A stretch of 63,270 bases of DNA from Clostridia bacterium (lineage in GTDB: Bacteria > Bacillota_A > Clostridia > Oscillospirales > Acutalibacteraceae), in contig JAILQN010000303.1 of the NCBI GenBank assembly GCA_024699005.1, positions 1 to 63,270 of the forward strand. Reading direction: 5' to 3'. Numbering within the stretch: the first letter of the stretch is position 1; each line of letters opens with the position of its first letter. A model generated the notes under the pieces. It saw nothing but the letters and a program-made list of their open reading frames with translations, ran no database searches and was not told the origin of the DNA. Positions 13,501 through 19,762 of this stretch are shown here, in pieces. A program made the translations under genes and the position numbers.

Positions 13501-15629
13501 TCGACGGTAAGAGTGCAGTCCTCCGCGAACCAGCCGCCGCCGAGAACGCTCGCCGTGTTGCCCGTTACGCTTATGCAGCACACGCCCGAAAACGTATCGG
13601 TGCCGTAATCGTATTCGGCGATCTTTTCATCCGTGGCGTCATTCGGGAGAATGACCGTGTCGGAATTCTTAACGAATACGCCTGCGCCCTCCCGCGCTTT
13701 ATTGCGAGTGACAACGCTTTCACCGTAAAGGCAGATACGCCCTATGGAAAAGATCACGATGGGATCCTCCGCCATCTGCTCATAACGGTCCGCGTAGATA
13801 CCGCCGCCCTGATCGGCGCTGTTATCCGTGATCTCGCCGCTGTTCATCGTCAGGATACCGCCGTGAGCATATACGCCGCCGCCCCTGCCGGTGTTACCGT
13901 TTCGGGTCGCAAGGTTGTTCGTGATTTTTCCACCTTCCATAACGAGCTCGGCATTCGGACCGACAAGTCTTGCGCCGCCGCCTTCCACGGCCTGGTTATC
14001 CGTAAGCAGGGAATCCGCAGAAAGGATCGCTTTGCTGTCTGTTTCCACCAGAAGGATGGAACCGGTAGGCTTAGCCTCGGATTTCATTCCCTTGACCGTG
14101 ATATCGGCAAACGTGAGCTCGCCGCCGTCACTAACCTCGATCATATCGCCGACGTAATGCCTGTAACGCTCCACCCACGAGTGGTCCACCCGCGGGTAGG
14201 GGTTGCCGTTGCTGTCCAGCTTTCTGCCGGTGGGACCGCGGTCCCAGTAGGTTTCCTGTGGCATGCTCCAGGTCCGGGTATCCGTCACCTGTACGGGGGC
14301 GCCGCAGATGCGTATAAGCCCCTCGTTAGGAACGAACTCGCCGTGCATCTGGCGGTATTCGTTTATGGTCGTAACGTTGTCGCTTATAAATGCGGCGTAG
14401 GAAAGATCGCCGCCGTTGCCCATGAGTATCTCCAGGGCGCGCTCGAATGTGCGCACGGGACGATAGTAATACAGTCCCTCCCAGGCGTCGTTGCCCTCGC
14501 CGGAGACGTAGACGCATCCGTCGTAGGGCTCCACAAGGAAGATCTCCACTATATTATCGCTGCCGATTTTTTTACGGACGTTCCATATAAGGTTGTCTTC
14601 ACCCCTCGGCTCCTGAAGAAGCGGATCGAGATGGACATTGTCAAGTATGCTGTATGATCCGTCGTCCGGCTCCACGTCGAACCCGTCGGGGAACACAAGG
14701 AAGTCGAACGCTACTCTGTCTCCGCTGTTGGTGTGGTGCTGGCTGTCGGTATCGAAATGGACTGTGAAATCCACGTTCGCGTCGAAATCGTTCATGAATT
14801 CCTCGGTTATAAATATCTCCGGCGAGGAGGTTTCGTCCGTCTCGTCCGAGAACATCTCGATACGCACGTCGCCGCGCATTTCCATGCCGGAATCAAGCGT
14901 GACCGTACCGCCGTTAAGGTTGATAAGACGGTTCTGATCTTCCGGGTCTTCATCCACGGTCTTGTCTGTCATTTTCAGATTCTTCAGCGTAAGACTCGCG
15001 CCGATGGGGCTGATCGTCTCTTCGATCGCGCTCGCCATAAGGAAAGAGTTGCCGGGGTAGAATTTGAGTTCTGTCACCTGAGTCGCGTCTTCCCCGTCAA
15101 CAAGACCGCCGTCGCGGACAGTGACAGGAAGGTCATCGGAATAAAGCACGGTCTCCATGGTCATGACCCAGATAGTGCCGCCCGGGGAGACAAGCGACAG
15201 CGCCCGTTCCCAGGTGAGCACGGGGTGTGTATCGTCTTCGCCGGAATTCTCGTCGTCACCTTTCAGAAGTATGATGGTCCCGTCCGGGGCAAGAGTATCC
15301 TCGGGCGAAGGGTTCCAGTAGACCTGCGCAAGGTTATGGGGATCCGCGGGGGGATCCTCGTCGCCGTCGCCGTCCGGCGGATCAAGACTCAGAAGGGTCA
15401 GGAAGCTGTCTATACCGTCTTTGAACCCGTTGCCGAGAGAACCCATTTTGTCGGAAAGGGCCCCGCCGAGTTCGGAGAGTGCGTCAGAGACAGAGGACAA
15501 AGCAACGGAAGCAAGTTTAACAATGCCGGAAGAGAGCGCCTGAACGGGAGAAACAAAGCCTTCGGCGCTGCTGCCCATCGGCAGCACCATGACGACAGCC
15601 ATAAGCAGACACAGCACGCGGAACCGCAT
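1518..15629 (-). CDS. Giant secreted beta-helix surface protein (about 4,703 aa)
   Basis: The start at 15629 is chosen because AAAGGAAAGGAAG lies just upstream and translation then opens directly with a signal peptide (MRFRVLCLLMAVVMVLPMGS). Nearly the whole protein is short beta-strand rungs of the SGGEIYDN / GGGIYV / NNSAxxGGAI type. This is the right-handed parallel beta-helix (pectate-lyase/Pmp-like) fold, rich in Gly, Asn, Tyr and Ser. At least five clear and two degenerate module openers of the form VYIDGxxGxD...PxxAVKTF recur near residues 100, 370, 1429, 2273, 3339, 3670 and 4039. A Ser/Glu/Gly-rich linker lies near residue 3800-3865. Two InlB-type beta-grasp repeats (about 4350-4440 and 4456-4550) precede a C-terminal pilin/Cna-B-like domain containing FKNELTNP. 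No LPXTG motif or C-terminal membrane anchor is visible. Inference: adhesin or matrix scaffold released to, or held on, the cell surface together with SipW and the TasA-like protein. Confidence 0.85.
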   Translation of the reverse strand: MRFRVLCLLMAVVMVLPMGSSAEGFVSPVQALSSGIVKLASVALSSVSDALSELGGALSDKMGSLGNGFKDGIDSFLTLLSLDPPDGDGDEDPPADPHNLAQVYWNPSPEDTLAPDGTIILLKGDDENSGEDDTHPVLTWERALSLVSPGGTIWVMTMETVLYSDDLPVTVRDGGLVDGEDATQVTELKFYPGNSFLMASAIEETISPIGASLTLKNLKMTDKTVDEDPEDQNRLINLNGGTVTLDSGMEMRGDVRIEMFSDETDETSSPEIFITEEFMNDFDANVDFTVHFDTDSQHHTNSGDRVAFDFLVFPDGFDVEPDDGSYSILDNVHLDPLLQEPRGEDNLIWNVRKKIGSDNIVEIFLVEPYDGCVYVSGEGNDAWEGLYYYRPVRTFERALEILMGNGGDLSYAAFISDNVTTINEYRQMHGEFVPNEGLIRICGAPVQVTDTRTWSMPQETYWDRGPTGRKLDSNGNPYPRVDHSWVERYRHYVGDMIEVSDGGELTFADITVKGMKSEAKPTGSILLVETDSKAILSADSLLTDNQAVEGGGARLVGPNAELVMEGGKITNNLATRNGNTGRGGGVYAHGGILTMNSGEITDNSADQGGGIYADRYEQMAEDPIVIFSIGRICLYGESVVTRNKAREGAGVFVKNSDTVILPNDATDEKIAEYDYGTDTFSGVCCISVTGNTASVLGGGWFAEDCTLTVDGAEITGNKVLMNGITHAAGGGIALRRAFLKMVNESSVHDNFVRCDSAPGNASYTLQGGGIYSTSAPAALKDGDTITKYSIDIESGCSLYNNYIDSRKTSGSNQNSANGGALCIGGASGAAVRIDGEVYCNYTYNSRYPYTNARGAGLYLVSVNSWLGEHCRVHDNIVKDQGYAYGMGVFSNGGALHLDNCEIDHNIRTIPSPNTYYYGYAYYTYGGGVYKTGGTVDFNACTIHDNIIQDSPYVQTQRGGGAFLENLSTVTIEPGMKIYNHTGYTQGGGIYINCTSSDNPVTVFTSTETNDLSEYAEIYGNRCTTGDYYGCGGGIYVYGSQRIDLKCLKIYDNIAGYAGGMYVQYNKLADLDRCIFTGNRAEGSTYYDNSSDSELAVCGSGGAFYYFANQSKNTDLKFTACEFYNNYARDKGGAVYLWNENSGYYYSTTSSSFYYFRPVFDSCIFGDGTAANANRCNTDSGRGGAIFLRGGDMTVTGASVFDGNSAWYGGAIFALHRYYPDRGVATRITAADSAVVFRNNYASKRGGAITNSRGPLIISGGGNRVIFENNSAGEWGGAIYSYQGDVRLDHCDFINDGMQWVEPEAGESEGHWEPTACKGRSLASYQAYIYLDASSVTADEFYLHNFGRTTSHPRSNIRLTGAPNAAFGVLKVDLNITANTYYRDGDIVVEATSSVTDCTPYLDNFELVGAAAAVYNLTPVGKNLVLAPKIVYIDGIDGDDSNPGDLPTRAVKTFPVARQKLVELLEMNPEAPLKICIVNTVTINAESTVDESTWTFDGYKMPHLDEETGERDGTYVQIPQVLMQAYIADNRLNQKGKALIDVKGGDFTFDGITLDGNRSAKPANGANYGIKIYNDGTTLGKAKIKDGAVIQNHRSGVYGYGGNADTKITVEIGDSTFKNCDLNANNSYSGNTTGDRDYTSAGLTLNHADLTMNVVTFTDCLSYCVGGGIVLRNSTADVTTLTVKRCRAAYPDNRSNYGSYINNTYYNYNAYLNGLTRRKSTGGGALFINSDAVMADSLFEECSTAQTSYVYGGALGVWGGALEATNVVFNKTGDQAAKNSSGALVNNGYCYGALHVGNGADVTLNLCTFTNCYGYYGGAIVLDIGEYTQQNISGSTVYRGYYAPTLHINGCTFGGSNDNSNYAYFGGSVIFSQGLGNTYYTCKPQVYIDGFEQEVDGETVVTPTTITYNWARNYYGAIFGFYTDFHIKNAVINNNRNEYQTCNYYNSYYHWMGGSAIYVDSGSLSMDTCTVKSNVSWPQNSDSYTCGGAITVCGRDNNHRDASLAIKNTTISNNRVDSTANSNSKYQYGAGVTCRWTSSVLIEDSLLSSNVNSLHTSLNTAQVYTSLWGGGMFGTYCSAIVLRNNQFLNNRVQQNHSPRVGGAGSAAYFEFSSVILENVTASGNHYYNSSGNTVYNKPEFEFACPEYIGFKSNVSVEGDISLRRTNTPITLLSPLSGEGELKLLFDETYLGRHIVCGYTDDESEETYAENHVYTGLPSDFPNETGEGTLNAWDYLDENSSPRFVAAEKSAARNLYLGSGADYEEYNHDIIVENDVDVYLDGQTGVDPTVDADGEIISFNADASGIVHNGRSPKKAVKTFAAAKKVLESSTDGGNIIVCGRVDVTGEESWTLAGFSNKHGQSWQPKLLRYNNPTVSSYDARYTGYLINVQSGGNLTLDAIEIDGVSTENETVRIFNSLINVSGGQLILRGGTRLTNNNSEKGGAVSVTDASSVVEMLDATIDHCTVDVNDYTGAQYGYGGALYVTGGEFRMMSDDSLITACGCTYLRIGSSRNEYCYGAAVYVNGGRFRMLNGKITDSQLFRPASSVNNSSYSRNIYGAVCVDGNRYNEETKEGSLMEIGGEVSYNFLNVNDQDFRMPSTYDSNKDYPMYIYGSAIAMYNNGLGYIMGERTVSFESSPSGVREVASPGGNIVGNRTRGRVNYGIVYIKGNNRSDLNNTALLRMTGGVIDGWNHIDSTYSTYPYIIYICDAGGFEMSDGKILMDYCYQGIYDYGYQNTFTISGGEIFNNTYNMQYTIYVYDNVARIQGGRIHGRTDKRGTGIYASYGQINISGGEIYDFSTCVDCSDYAWGFNMSGGKIHSASSRGIYFYSYGNKSISGGEICNCPYGIEDNTYYNSSYDRGYVNISKVDIHDCTKAAIYKRNDATLNIKSDNVKVHDNICSQAPVYMTSGKLNITGCEIYDNRAPKGGIWIDTGATAATIAGSETEVEGQKTYTCRIHDNTATNRGGGIWISAGNSKTFNISKVDVYNNTSTGNAGGIALHYNQGSSTLYTTTFNLSDVYVHDNVAATGAGGIFLETYTTSKETMVVNMTNVTIEGNKAGDDDHTAAPAGGVDIRAGQESTTANPGRLTMDVNFYGCTIKRNTATGNGGGVYANRYKRNDVRLTVRFQNSSSGKRCNVTENTAMNNGGGIAIKTNTTNATTPVRSPSDLSVYLTDTRVTKNTAQLSGGGVWIDPCGMTYINNAAINENEAKTGRGGAIALVNEAVCRISQGEIKKNNAAGSGIGNGIYVDKGDLQFANNYAKIDKNNEIYLNDLNYPITMWRSFTRPGNIYYVYPSTPYLAGSIVVKPGGYCDDASPFLQNFYSVRPGTVIDRLTPYLIIGRIVFLDGETGLDPTFNDDGTITFATDPDGVVHDGSSPLTAFKHFRASKRVLGDVPGSIYVSGPVHYRENDPNEDTVWTLGDKQYIRRYCGFTISGISYDGFKGDMFSVEQGELTIENIGIEGSYRSAESFKPTGSVFAVNAAQKSIEDADPDDPPVYETAKLTIKDGAYIKDNITTGNGSGVRIERGTLDMLAGEISGNTTSGNGAAVYQGDTFTVQGNSLKIEGDVFLAKGNTTKKIPDHHITVLPVPGTDPDTDPGIPAMDFAPADNTKIEVSVENPFHGRDIAKYPEGNLPGDAQKAVWELEPDIAAMYILDNEPARKNMLELRLPYAVYIDGVDGHDWQDGLTPETAVRTPERAYELINHAHFALMEDTQINGGVVFVVNTVTVHTEMSLGSHYKSGSTDIDAFGTVMFKRYSQPTAHESLAGFDKPTHKGSLFNVTSGGVLSFDGVILDGHSLAAGDDSAPAEPGSEGVSGLTPELVSELLSEVSTEPASEPASESSSEPTSGIGSGSGSGTESGSDPRLVAPAVKAEAALVNVKANGKVYMTAGAMQNAVSTEEKGAAITVNENAFTHITGGIIKNCFDNRNVHIYDTGDLRLSGSPDLYGKADKTEWIWLEHPEGEDEVRITVPAAFTPVKGAVNVLPATAFNGRDICRYTEPLDVPDDTEKVKWNLPAEVTMIYVLNNNDEDAQILELQLKACVYVDGVNGSDLRNGKTPETAVKTLKQAYKLLSSLPGSTIYVVNNVTLTGSFILDGTVYDDGEDMYDAGGPVQIIRYSQPTAYNDADPGDLAGYGVESYTTGPLITVAQNVSLVISGGESGITIDGHALAVTEGDPRFVSNGLITSSALLRVDEGGTLTLSSGSKLLNNSNTLPGGGMGGAVENSGMLILDGAEINSNAAAFGSGIYQNGSMELDGTVSPVMDLNQQIYLTGLKDTDAEHIIEVTGMLDDDFKCTLNFEWPQGGRNAVHFAETYTFDEEVRNEIDHFVLAPEIEYIIVQSPETTEPDMLELCEIFTVRYHGNGGILADGLTEWLYDPGMPYNSELAVYTYFKGDIIPVRQNSFTGLGSFSNAGKTFVAWNTKADGSGKTFFPGDKYWSDTVGIFKSVTLYAVWEDTAAELSVTYKPNNGIDAFEVVDAPPYHQLDVVTVRFNSDDGGTGFTVPDGKRFYGWNTRPDESGEWYFPPGANIPGVIPTVTNEDGQFVIAGNIVLYAIYRTLSPYSLTIFKYADMRDLREPNKTFLFEIEDIWPLSDNYGAKYYVYLGTYTDAVTGETMPAWIDNSYCYTTVTGLPESKYLISEVTDWSWRYTLTDAYGADTVNYTVSAEKQVVAALNDHRTVSFKNELTNPYYVNGYARSWSNTFLP

Positions 15630-15763
15630 ACTGTATCTTCCTTTCCTTTTATTCAAACTGTATGTCATCAAAACATCCCCCCGACAAAGGACACGTTCCC
15701 GGATAATGTGCAATGTATATTAATAATAAAGATGATAAAAATCTACATTTTTATACCAATGTT

Positions 15764-15792
15764 ATTATAAATCCATAAAACAAGCGATACAA
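15764..15792 (-). promoter_or_regulatory. Promoter of the giant surface-protein operon
   Basis: On the minus strand, TTGTAT (15792-15787) and TATAAT (15769-15764) are separated by 17 bp. The implied transcript start near 15757 gives a leader of about 130 nt before the ATG at 15629. The weak -35 fits an activator-dependent promoter, and a palindrome lies just upstream. Confidence 0.6.
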
Positions 15793-15815
15793 TTCCCAGT
15801 AGGAGGTATATATAA

Positions 15816-15841
15816 GTGGGTATACATAAATGCATACCCAC
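15816..15841. promoter_or_regulatory. 26-bp near-palindromic operator, copy 1
   Basis: Two 13-bp arms match at 11 of 13 positions. The outer halves are GTGGGTAT and ATACCCAC. The centre lies roughly 70 bp upstream of the predicted start of the giant-gene transcript, a typical place for a LuxR/NarL-type activator. A second copy matching at 20 of 26 positions with the same spacing lies at 19691-19716. Confidence 0.6.
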
Positions 15842-15894
15842 CATAATTTCAACTGTTCATTATTCTTTCAGAAAATCCGTAAGGATTTTCGCTC

Positions 15895-16533
15895 TCACGC
15901 CGTATCCTCCGGTATAACCGCTGCGCCGAGCATTCTCGCCTTGATGGCGAGCTCGGTACGGCTGGAATAACCCGTCTTCCGCAGCAGGTTGCGCACATGA
16001 ACCTTCACCGTACCCTCAGTGATACCGAGCCGCTCCGCGACCATTGCATTGGAAGCGCCGCTGGTGATCTCCCTGAGCACCTCCAGTTCACGCCCTGTGA
16101 TATCGGTGCTCATGATGTTACCCATCCGCACTGTCATGGGACCGTCAGGGTAAACGGACTCCCCCGCCATCGTGCGGTCCATGACGTCCATAATGTCGAT
16201 CTCGTCCGCTTCCTTATACCAGAAGCTGTCAACGCCGATCTCCTTTGCGCGGGACAGGAACTGCGAATCCACCATGCTTGTGACGGCTATGATCCTGATA
16301 CGGGGGAAATCCCTTTTGATCTTGCGTGCGGCTTCCAGACCGTTGGAACCGTCGCTCATCAGTATGTCCATAAGGATCAGGTCCACGTCGTTGTTGAAAA
16401 GGTAAATATCGGCAACTGCCGCAGACTTCACAGTGTACGCCAGCTCGTAACGCTCCGAATGCTCGATATACATTTCGAACATCCGTCTGGAAACCGCCTG
16501 ATCATCCACGATCATAACGCGTGTTTTTTTCAT
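15895..16533 (-). CDS. LuxR/NarL-family response regulator
   Basis: 212 residues: an N-terminal receiver domain (IVDD acidic pocket at about 8-11, phospho-acceptor Asp in LILMDILMSDG near residue 56, conserved Thr in AVTSM and Lys in FWYKEAD), then a C-terminal LuxR-type helix-turn-helix (GRELEVLREITSGASN...GITEGTVKVHVRNLL). AAGGAGG sits 8 nt before the ATG. It is the last gene of a sensor operon and lies directly upstream of the giant gene on the same strand, with 265 bp between. Family knowledge: phosphorylation drives dimerisation and binding to inverted-repeat DNA. Inference: its targets are the two related 26-bp palindromes in this locus, giving autoregulation and control of the surface operon. 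Confidence 0.93.
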   Translation of the reverse strand: MKKTRVMIVDDQAVSRRMFEMYIEHSERYELAYTVKSAAVADIYLFNNDVDLILMDILMSDGSNGLEAARKIKRDFPRIRIIAVTSMVDSQFLSRAKEIGVDSFWYKEADEIDIMDVMDRTMAGESVYPDGPMTVRMGNIMSTDITGRELEVLREITSGASNAMVAERLGITEGTVKVHVRNLLRKTGYSSRTELAIKARMLGAAVIPEDTA

Positions 16534-16650
16534 TCCGAATCCTCCTTGCGGGCGGAAGGCCCAAAGTATGAAGTATGAAAGCTTCGAGTTACGAGTTAAG
16601 GATTGTCACATATTATTCCTTCCATCCTTCCACTATCCACTGACGCACTG

Positions 16651-17937
16651 TCACCTGCTGCCTGCTGCCTCATCAAATTCCAGGATCAGACGGAACTGCG
16701 GGCTGCTTTCCACCGTCATGCGGCAGGCGCCGCGTTCGCATAAAACGCGAAGGTTCTTCAGTCCGCCGGTCTCCCGGATCTCTTCTGACGGCGCCATGCC
16801 GTCGTTTGTAAATTCCACGCGCCTGCGGTCCCCTTCATCCGTGCTTTTTACGTACAGATTATGTCCCCGGGCATGCTTCACGGTATTCGTAAGGCATTCG
16901 TGGATCGCGACGCTCAGGATCTCCGTATGCGCCGACGGCAGAACGCCGTCATAACGGATCGTGACGCCGATGGCTTTTGCCGCCTCCTCCAGTAAGGCAA
17001 CGGAATCCTCCTGCCGGGATTCATCCCCGTCATTCTGAAAGAGGAAAACAGGCGCTTTCAACAGTTCCAGCAGCGCTTCACGGTCTCTGTTCAGCCCGGA
17101 AAGATAACCGCGTACGGCAAGCAGCGCTTTGCCGAACTCGTCATGAAGACGGATCTTGGCTTTCAGGATCTCCCTTTCACGCACGATGCCGTCCATATTG
17201 CGGCTGTATTCGCGGATCTGCTCGTTTACTGCGGCAAGACGCCCGTTTCGCTCTTTCAGCTCTTCGTTGCCGCGGTAAAGACTGGTCACGTCAAACGCCA
17301 GAAGCTCCCTGAAGCTGCTTCCGTTCACGGTCACGGACGTTTCGCGCAGATCCCAGACCCTGCCGTCGTGCATAATCAGATACAAGCCGCCTTCATACGG
17401 CACCTTGCTGCAGCCCGGCTCGAGTTCGCTCCGGTCCAGCCTGCGGTGCATATAGTCAAGATCCATCGTGGCAAGCCCGAAGGCGTCGTAAAGGATCTCG
17501 TGCATCTGATTGTTCACCAGGACCGGCAGTCCGTGTCTGTCGCTGAAAGCCACTCCCTCCGGCAGGAAATCAAGTCCCTCAAAAACAGATTCCTCGCACA
17601 GAGCCGCGCCGCGATGTCTCAGGAAACAAAACAGGATGGACACGCCCGCCGCGAAGAGAACAAGGGCCGCCGGAAGGATCAGCCACGCAGGGAGAGAAGC
17701 CGTCAGGGTCCCGTAGGCGGAAGAGAAGTCCGGATGCTTCCTGCTCCACAAAACGTGCTCCACGCCGAACGCAAAGGGCGCCGAAAGCACGAAAACAAGG
17801 CCGCTGTACAGCGCGAACCGTCTCCCGCCCGGGAAACGAACCGCCCAGGTAAAACAGATCACGGATAACGTGAGCGAAACAAAAAGAAGCAAGCCGGAAA
17901 GAACGATAAGCGGTGCGGGAAGCTGAGAAAAGCTCAT
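16651..17937 (-). CDS. Membrane sensor histidine kinase (HisKA_3-like)
   Basis: 428 residues. Three hydrophobic segments occupy about residues 8-30, 40-62 and 80-110, followed by a PAS-like region (FLPEGVAFSDRHGLPVLVNN), a coiled coil, and a dimerisation helix with the candidate phospho-acceptor His in RLHDEFGKALLAVRGYL. The C-terminal ATPase core keeps the N box (HECLTNTVKHARG) and a G box (NDG...TGGLKNLR). AGGAGG lies 7 nt before the ATG. Its start codon overlaps the stop of the preceding 7TM gene (ATGA), indicating translational coupling. The order 7TM sensor, kinase, regulator suggests that this protein supplies the phosphorylation step for the trio. A 117-bp gap separates it from the regulator gene. 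Confidence 0.85.
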   Translation of the reverse strand: MSFSQLPAPLIVLSGLLLFVSLTLSVICFTWAVRFPGGRRFALYSGLVFVLSAPFAFGVEHVLWSRKHPDFSSAYGTLTASLPAWLILPAALVLFAAGVSILFCFLRHRGAALCEESVFEGLDFLPEGVAFSDRHGLPVLVNNQMHEILYDAFGLATMDLDYMHRRLDRSELEPGCSKVPYEGGLYLIMHDGRVWDLRETSVTVNGSSFRELLAFDVTSLYRGNEELKERNGRLAAVNEQIREYSRNMDGIVREREILKAKIRLHDEFGKALLAVRGYLSGLNRDREALLELLKAPVFLFQNDGDESRQEDSVALLEEAAKAIGVTIRYDGVLPSAHTEILSVAIHECLTNTVKHARGHNLYVKSTDEGDRRRVEFTNDGMAPSEEIRETGGLKNLRVLCERGACRMTVESSPQFRLILEFDEAAGSR

Positions 17938-19631
17938 GTCACAGCCTCCTCTCTTCCGAATTCGACGCGCAGATGTCCGCCTGAACGGTCATTATATACC
18001 GATGTCTTTCCGACGCGTTCCGCACAGGCACGCACGTCTGCTGCCATGATAAGCCCGTCCGGGTTTGCGGAAGGCTGGATGCCGTATTCGACAACGAAGA
18101 CGCTCTTTTCACCCTTCGGAGAAAGGCTGACGCGGACTTCTTTCAGACGGGACAGTTCGTTCTCCAGCAGCAGCTCAAAGATTTCGTAAAGATCTGCTGC
18201 AGTCTTTCCAGGCAGCTGCACATCATCGGGGATACAGAGCGTACAATCCGCGCCGAGCCCGCTCAGCGCGCGCTCCGATTCATGCAGACACAGGAAGAGG
18301 TCATACGAGGAAGCCCCGCCATGTTCGTCTGCAAGCAGAAGCAAATTGGAGAAGCGCTTCAGAAACGCAAGGATCACAGCGCAATCCTTCAGCATACGTT
18401 CAAACTCTTCTTCCTGCGCGGGGGCGCTTTCTAGAAGCATATCAAGGTTCCCGAGACGCGGTCTGATGCGAAGTGAGATATCGTCGTAAAGACGGGTCTT
18501 GTGCATGGTGCGCCGGCGTTCTTCCTCGATCTCGGCGCCCTGCTGCAGCACGGCGTTCTCCTCTACCAGATAATCGGCGGTATCCTCCAGAGCCTCGTTC
18601 AGTTCGCGCAGCTCCCGCATATCCTCGGACCAATAAAACCAGCCGCCCCGCACCTGACGCGCCTTAAGGACGGTATCTCCGCCCTCCAGAGCAAGCTCTC
18701 CGTCCGCAGCTGACCTGAATTGATCTTCGGTGGGACACAGAGTATCTCCGAATCGCTGTCTTACGGTAAACGTATCATCCGTGATACCGGCACGCAAAGA
18801 AGAGACTTCCAGCAGCTCCATGTATCCCCTGTTGGATGGCAAAAGCCGGGAAGCGACCGCGCTCTCCCATGTGGCGATCCAGATAACGCCCATCAGCTCG
18901 GGCAGCTCGTACATACTCTGCAGAAAGAATCTTTCCCCGACGTCATATATCGTATAGAACGAATAATTGAGTCTGTACGTCAGACCGAGCACAGCCACGA
19001 GCGCCGGAAGCCACAGATTCCGGTAAAGTCTGCGGTTGATGCAGCTTCTGATCAGAACAAAATATACGGAAACGCTCAGAATGACTACCCATGCCGTCAC
19101 GACCGCAAACAGCGGGCCGTGCGTATATCTGTCATCCCATGCCACCATATCTGCAGGGAAACGGAAAGCGAGGTGGTGAAGATCATTAGTGAGCACGCCT
19201 GTACTCATAAGAATGACCGGTATATAGATCAGGTTCCAGAGGCACGAGGGCGCCGCGCTGTCCGGCCTTCCCACGTACATCATCGCATGAAAATTGAGAG
19301 CCGGCAGCAAAGTGATCGGTATATAATAAAGATACCATACGTAGCGGGAAGACGCGGAATACGGCAGACAGTATTCCACCCTGAACAACCGTAGCAGAAC
19401 GAACAAGATAACAAATACGCCGATAAGCGTGATCATCAGCCGGACCCGCTTCTGCGAAAACCGCTGCTGACAGGTCCGTGTCCAGTAAGCGTATAAAGAG
19501 ATAAAGATCAGCGCGGTAACGCAGCCGTCGGGCAGCATCAGGATCTGATCCAGCAAAACCCGGATCACGCCGACCGACAGGATCAGCGAGAACAGAAATA
19601 TATGGCGTTTCAGGAGAGTTTTGTCTTTCAT
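17934..19631 (-). CDS. 7TM sensor with degenerate histidine-kinase core
   Basis: 565 residues. The N-terminal half has about seven to eight transmembrane segments and contains TNDLHHLAF, a hallmark of the histidine-kinase N-terminal 7TM region. A cytoplasmic PAS-like stretch and coiled coil follow. The expected dimerisation helix reads KTRLYDDISLRIRPRL, with Tyr where the phospho-acceptor His should be. The ATPase N box is also weak (FELLLENELSRL). This suggests a signal-sensing pseudokinase that works through the overlapping downstream kinase. The start at 19631 is chosen over an earlier in-frame TTG/Met because GAAAGGG lies 8 nt upstream. The gene heads the operon, with a copy of the 26-bp palindrome 60 bp upstream of the ATG. 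Confidence 0.78.
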   Translation of the reverse strand: MKDKTLLKRHIFLFSLILSVGVIRVLLDQILMLPDGCVTALIFISLYAYWTRTCQQRFSQKRVRLMITLIGVFVILFVLLRLFRVEYCLPYSASSRYVWYLYYIPITLLPALNFHAMMYVGRPDSAAPSCLWNLIYIPVILMSTGVLTNDLHHLAFRFPADMVAWDDRYTHGPLFAVVTAWVVILSVSVYFVLIRSCINRRLYRNLWLPALVAVLGLTYRLNYSFYTIYDVGERFFLQSMYELPELMGVIWIATWESAVASRLLPSNRGYMELLEVSSLRAGITDDTFTVRQRFGDTLCPTEDQFRSAADGELALEGGDTVLKARQVRGGWFYWSEDMRELRELNEALEDTADYLVEENAVLQQGAEIEEERRRTMHKTRLYDDISLRIRPRLGNLDMLLESAPAQEEEFERMLKDCAVILAFLKRFSNLLLLADEHGGASSYDLFLCLHESERALSGLGADCTLCIPDDVQLPGKTAADLYEIFELLLENELSRLKEVRVSLSPKGEKSVFVVEYGIQPSANPDGLIMAADVRACAERVGKTSVYNDRSGGHLRVEFGREEAVT

Positions 19632-19690
19632 GATGCGCCCTTTCGGAAACAAAAACGTCGATCTGTCTTACTTTTGTTAAATAATACCAT

Positions 19691-19716
19691 ATGTGTATGC
19701 AGAAATCTATACCCAC
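19691..19716. promoter_or_regulatory. 26-bp near-palindromic operator, copy 2 (sensor operon)
   Basis: On the minus strand it reads GTGGGTATA then, after a variable centre, TGCATACACA. It matches copy 1 (15816-15841) at 20 of 26 positions. It covers the place where a -35 box would lie for a TATTAT -10 at 19686-19681, and that -35 is poor. This points to activator-dependent or autoregulated expression. Confidence 0.55.
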
Positions 19717-19731
19717 AAAGTGGTAAAGAAC

Positions 19732-19762
19732 AAAAAAGCCTCCCCGAAAAGCCCTTCGGGGA
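19732..19762 (-). terminator. Intrinsic terminator of the NYN gene
   Basis: A perfect 8-bp stem, TCCCCGAA (19741-19748) with TTCGGGGA (19755-19762), has a 6-nt loop. On the minus strand it is followed by GGCTTTTTTG. It ends the gene at 19900-21270. Confidence 0.85.
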
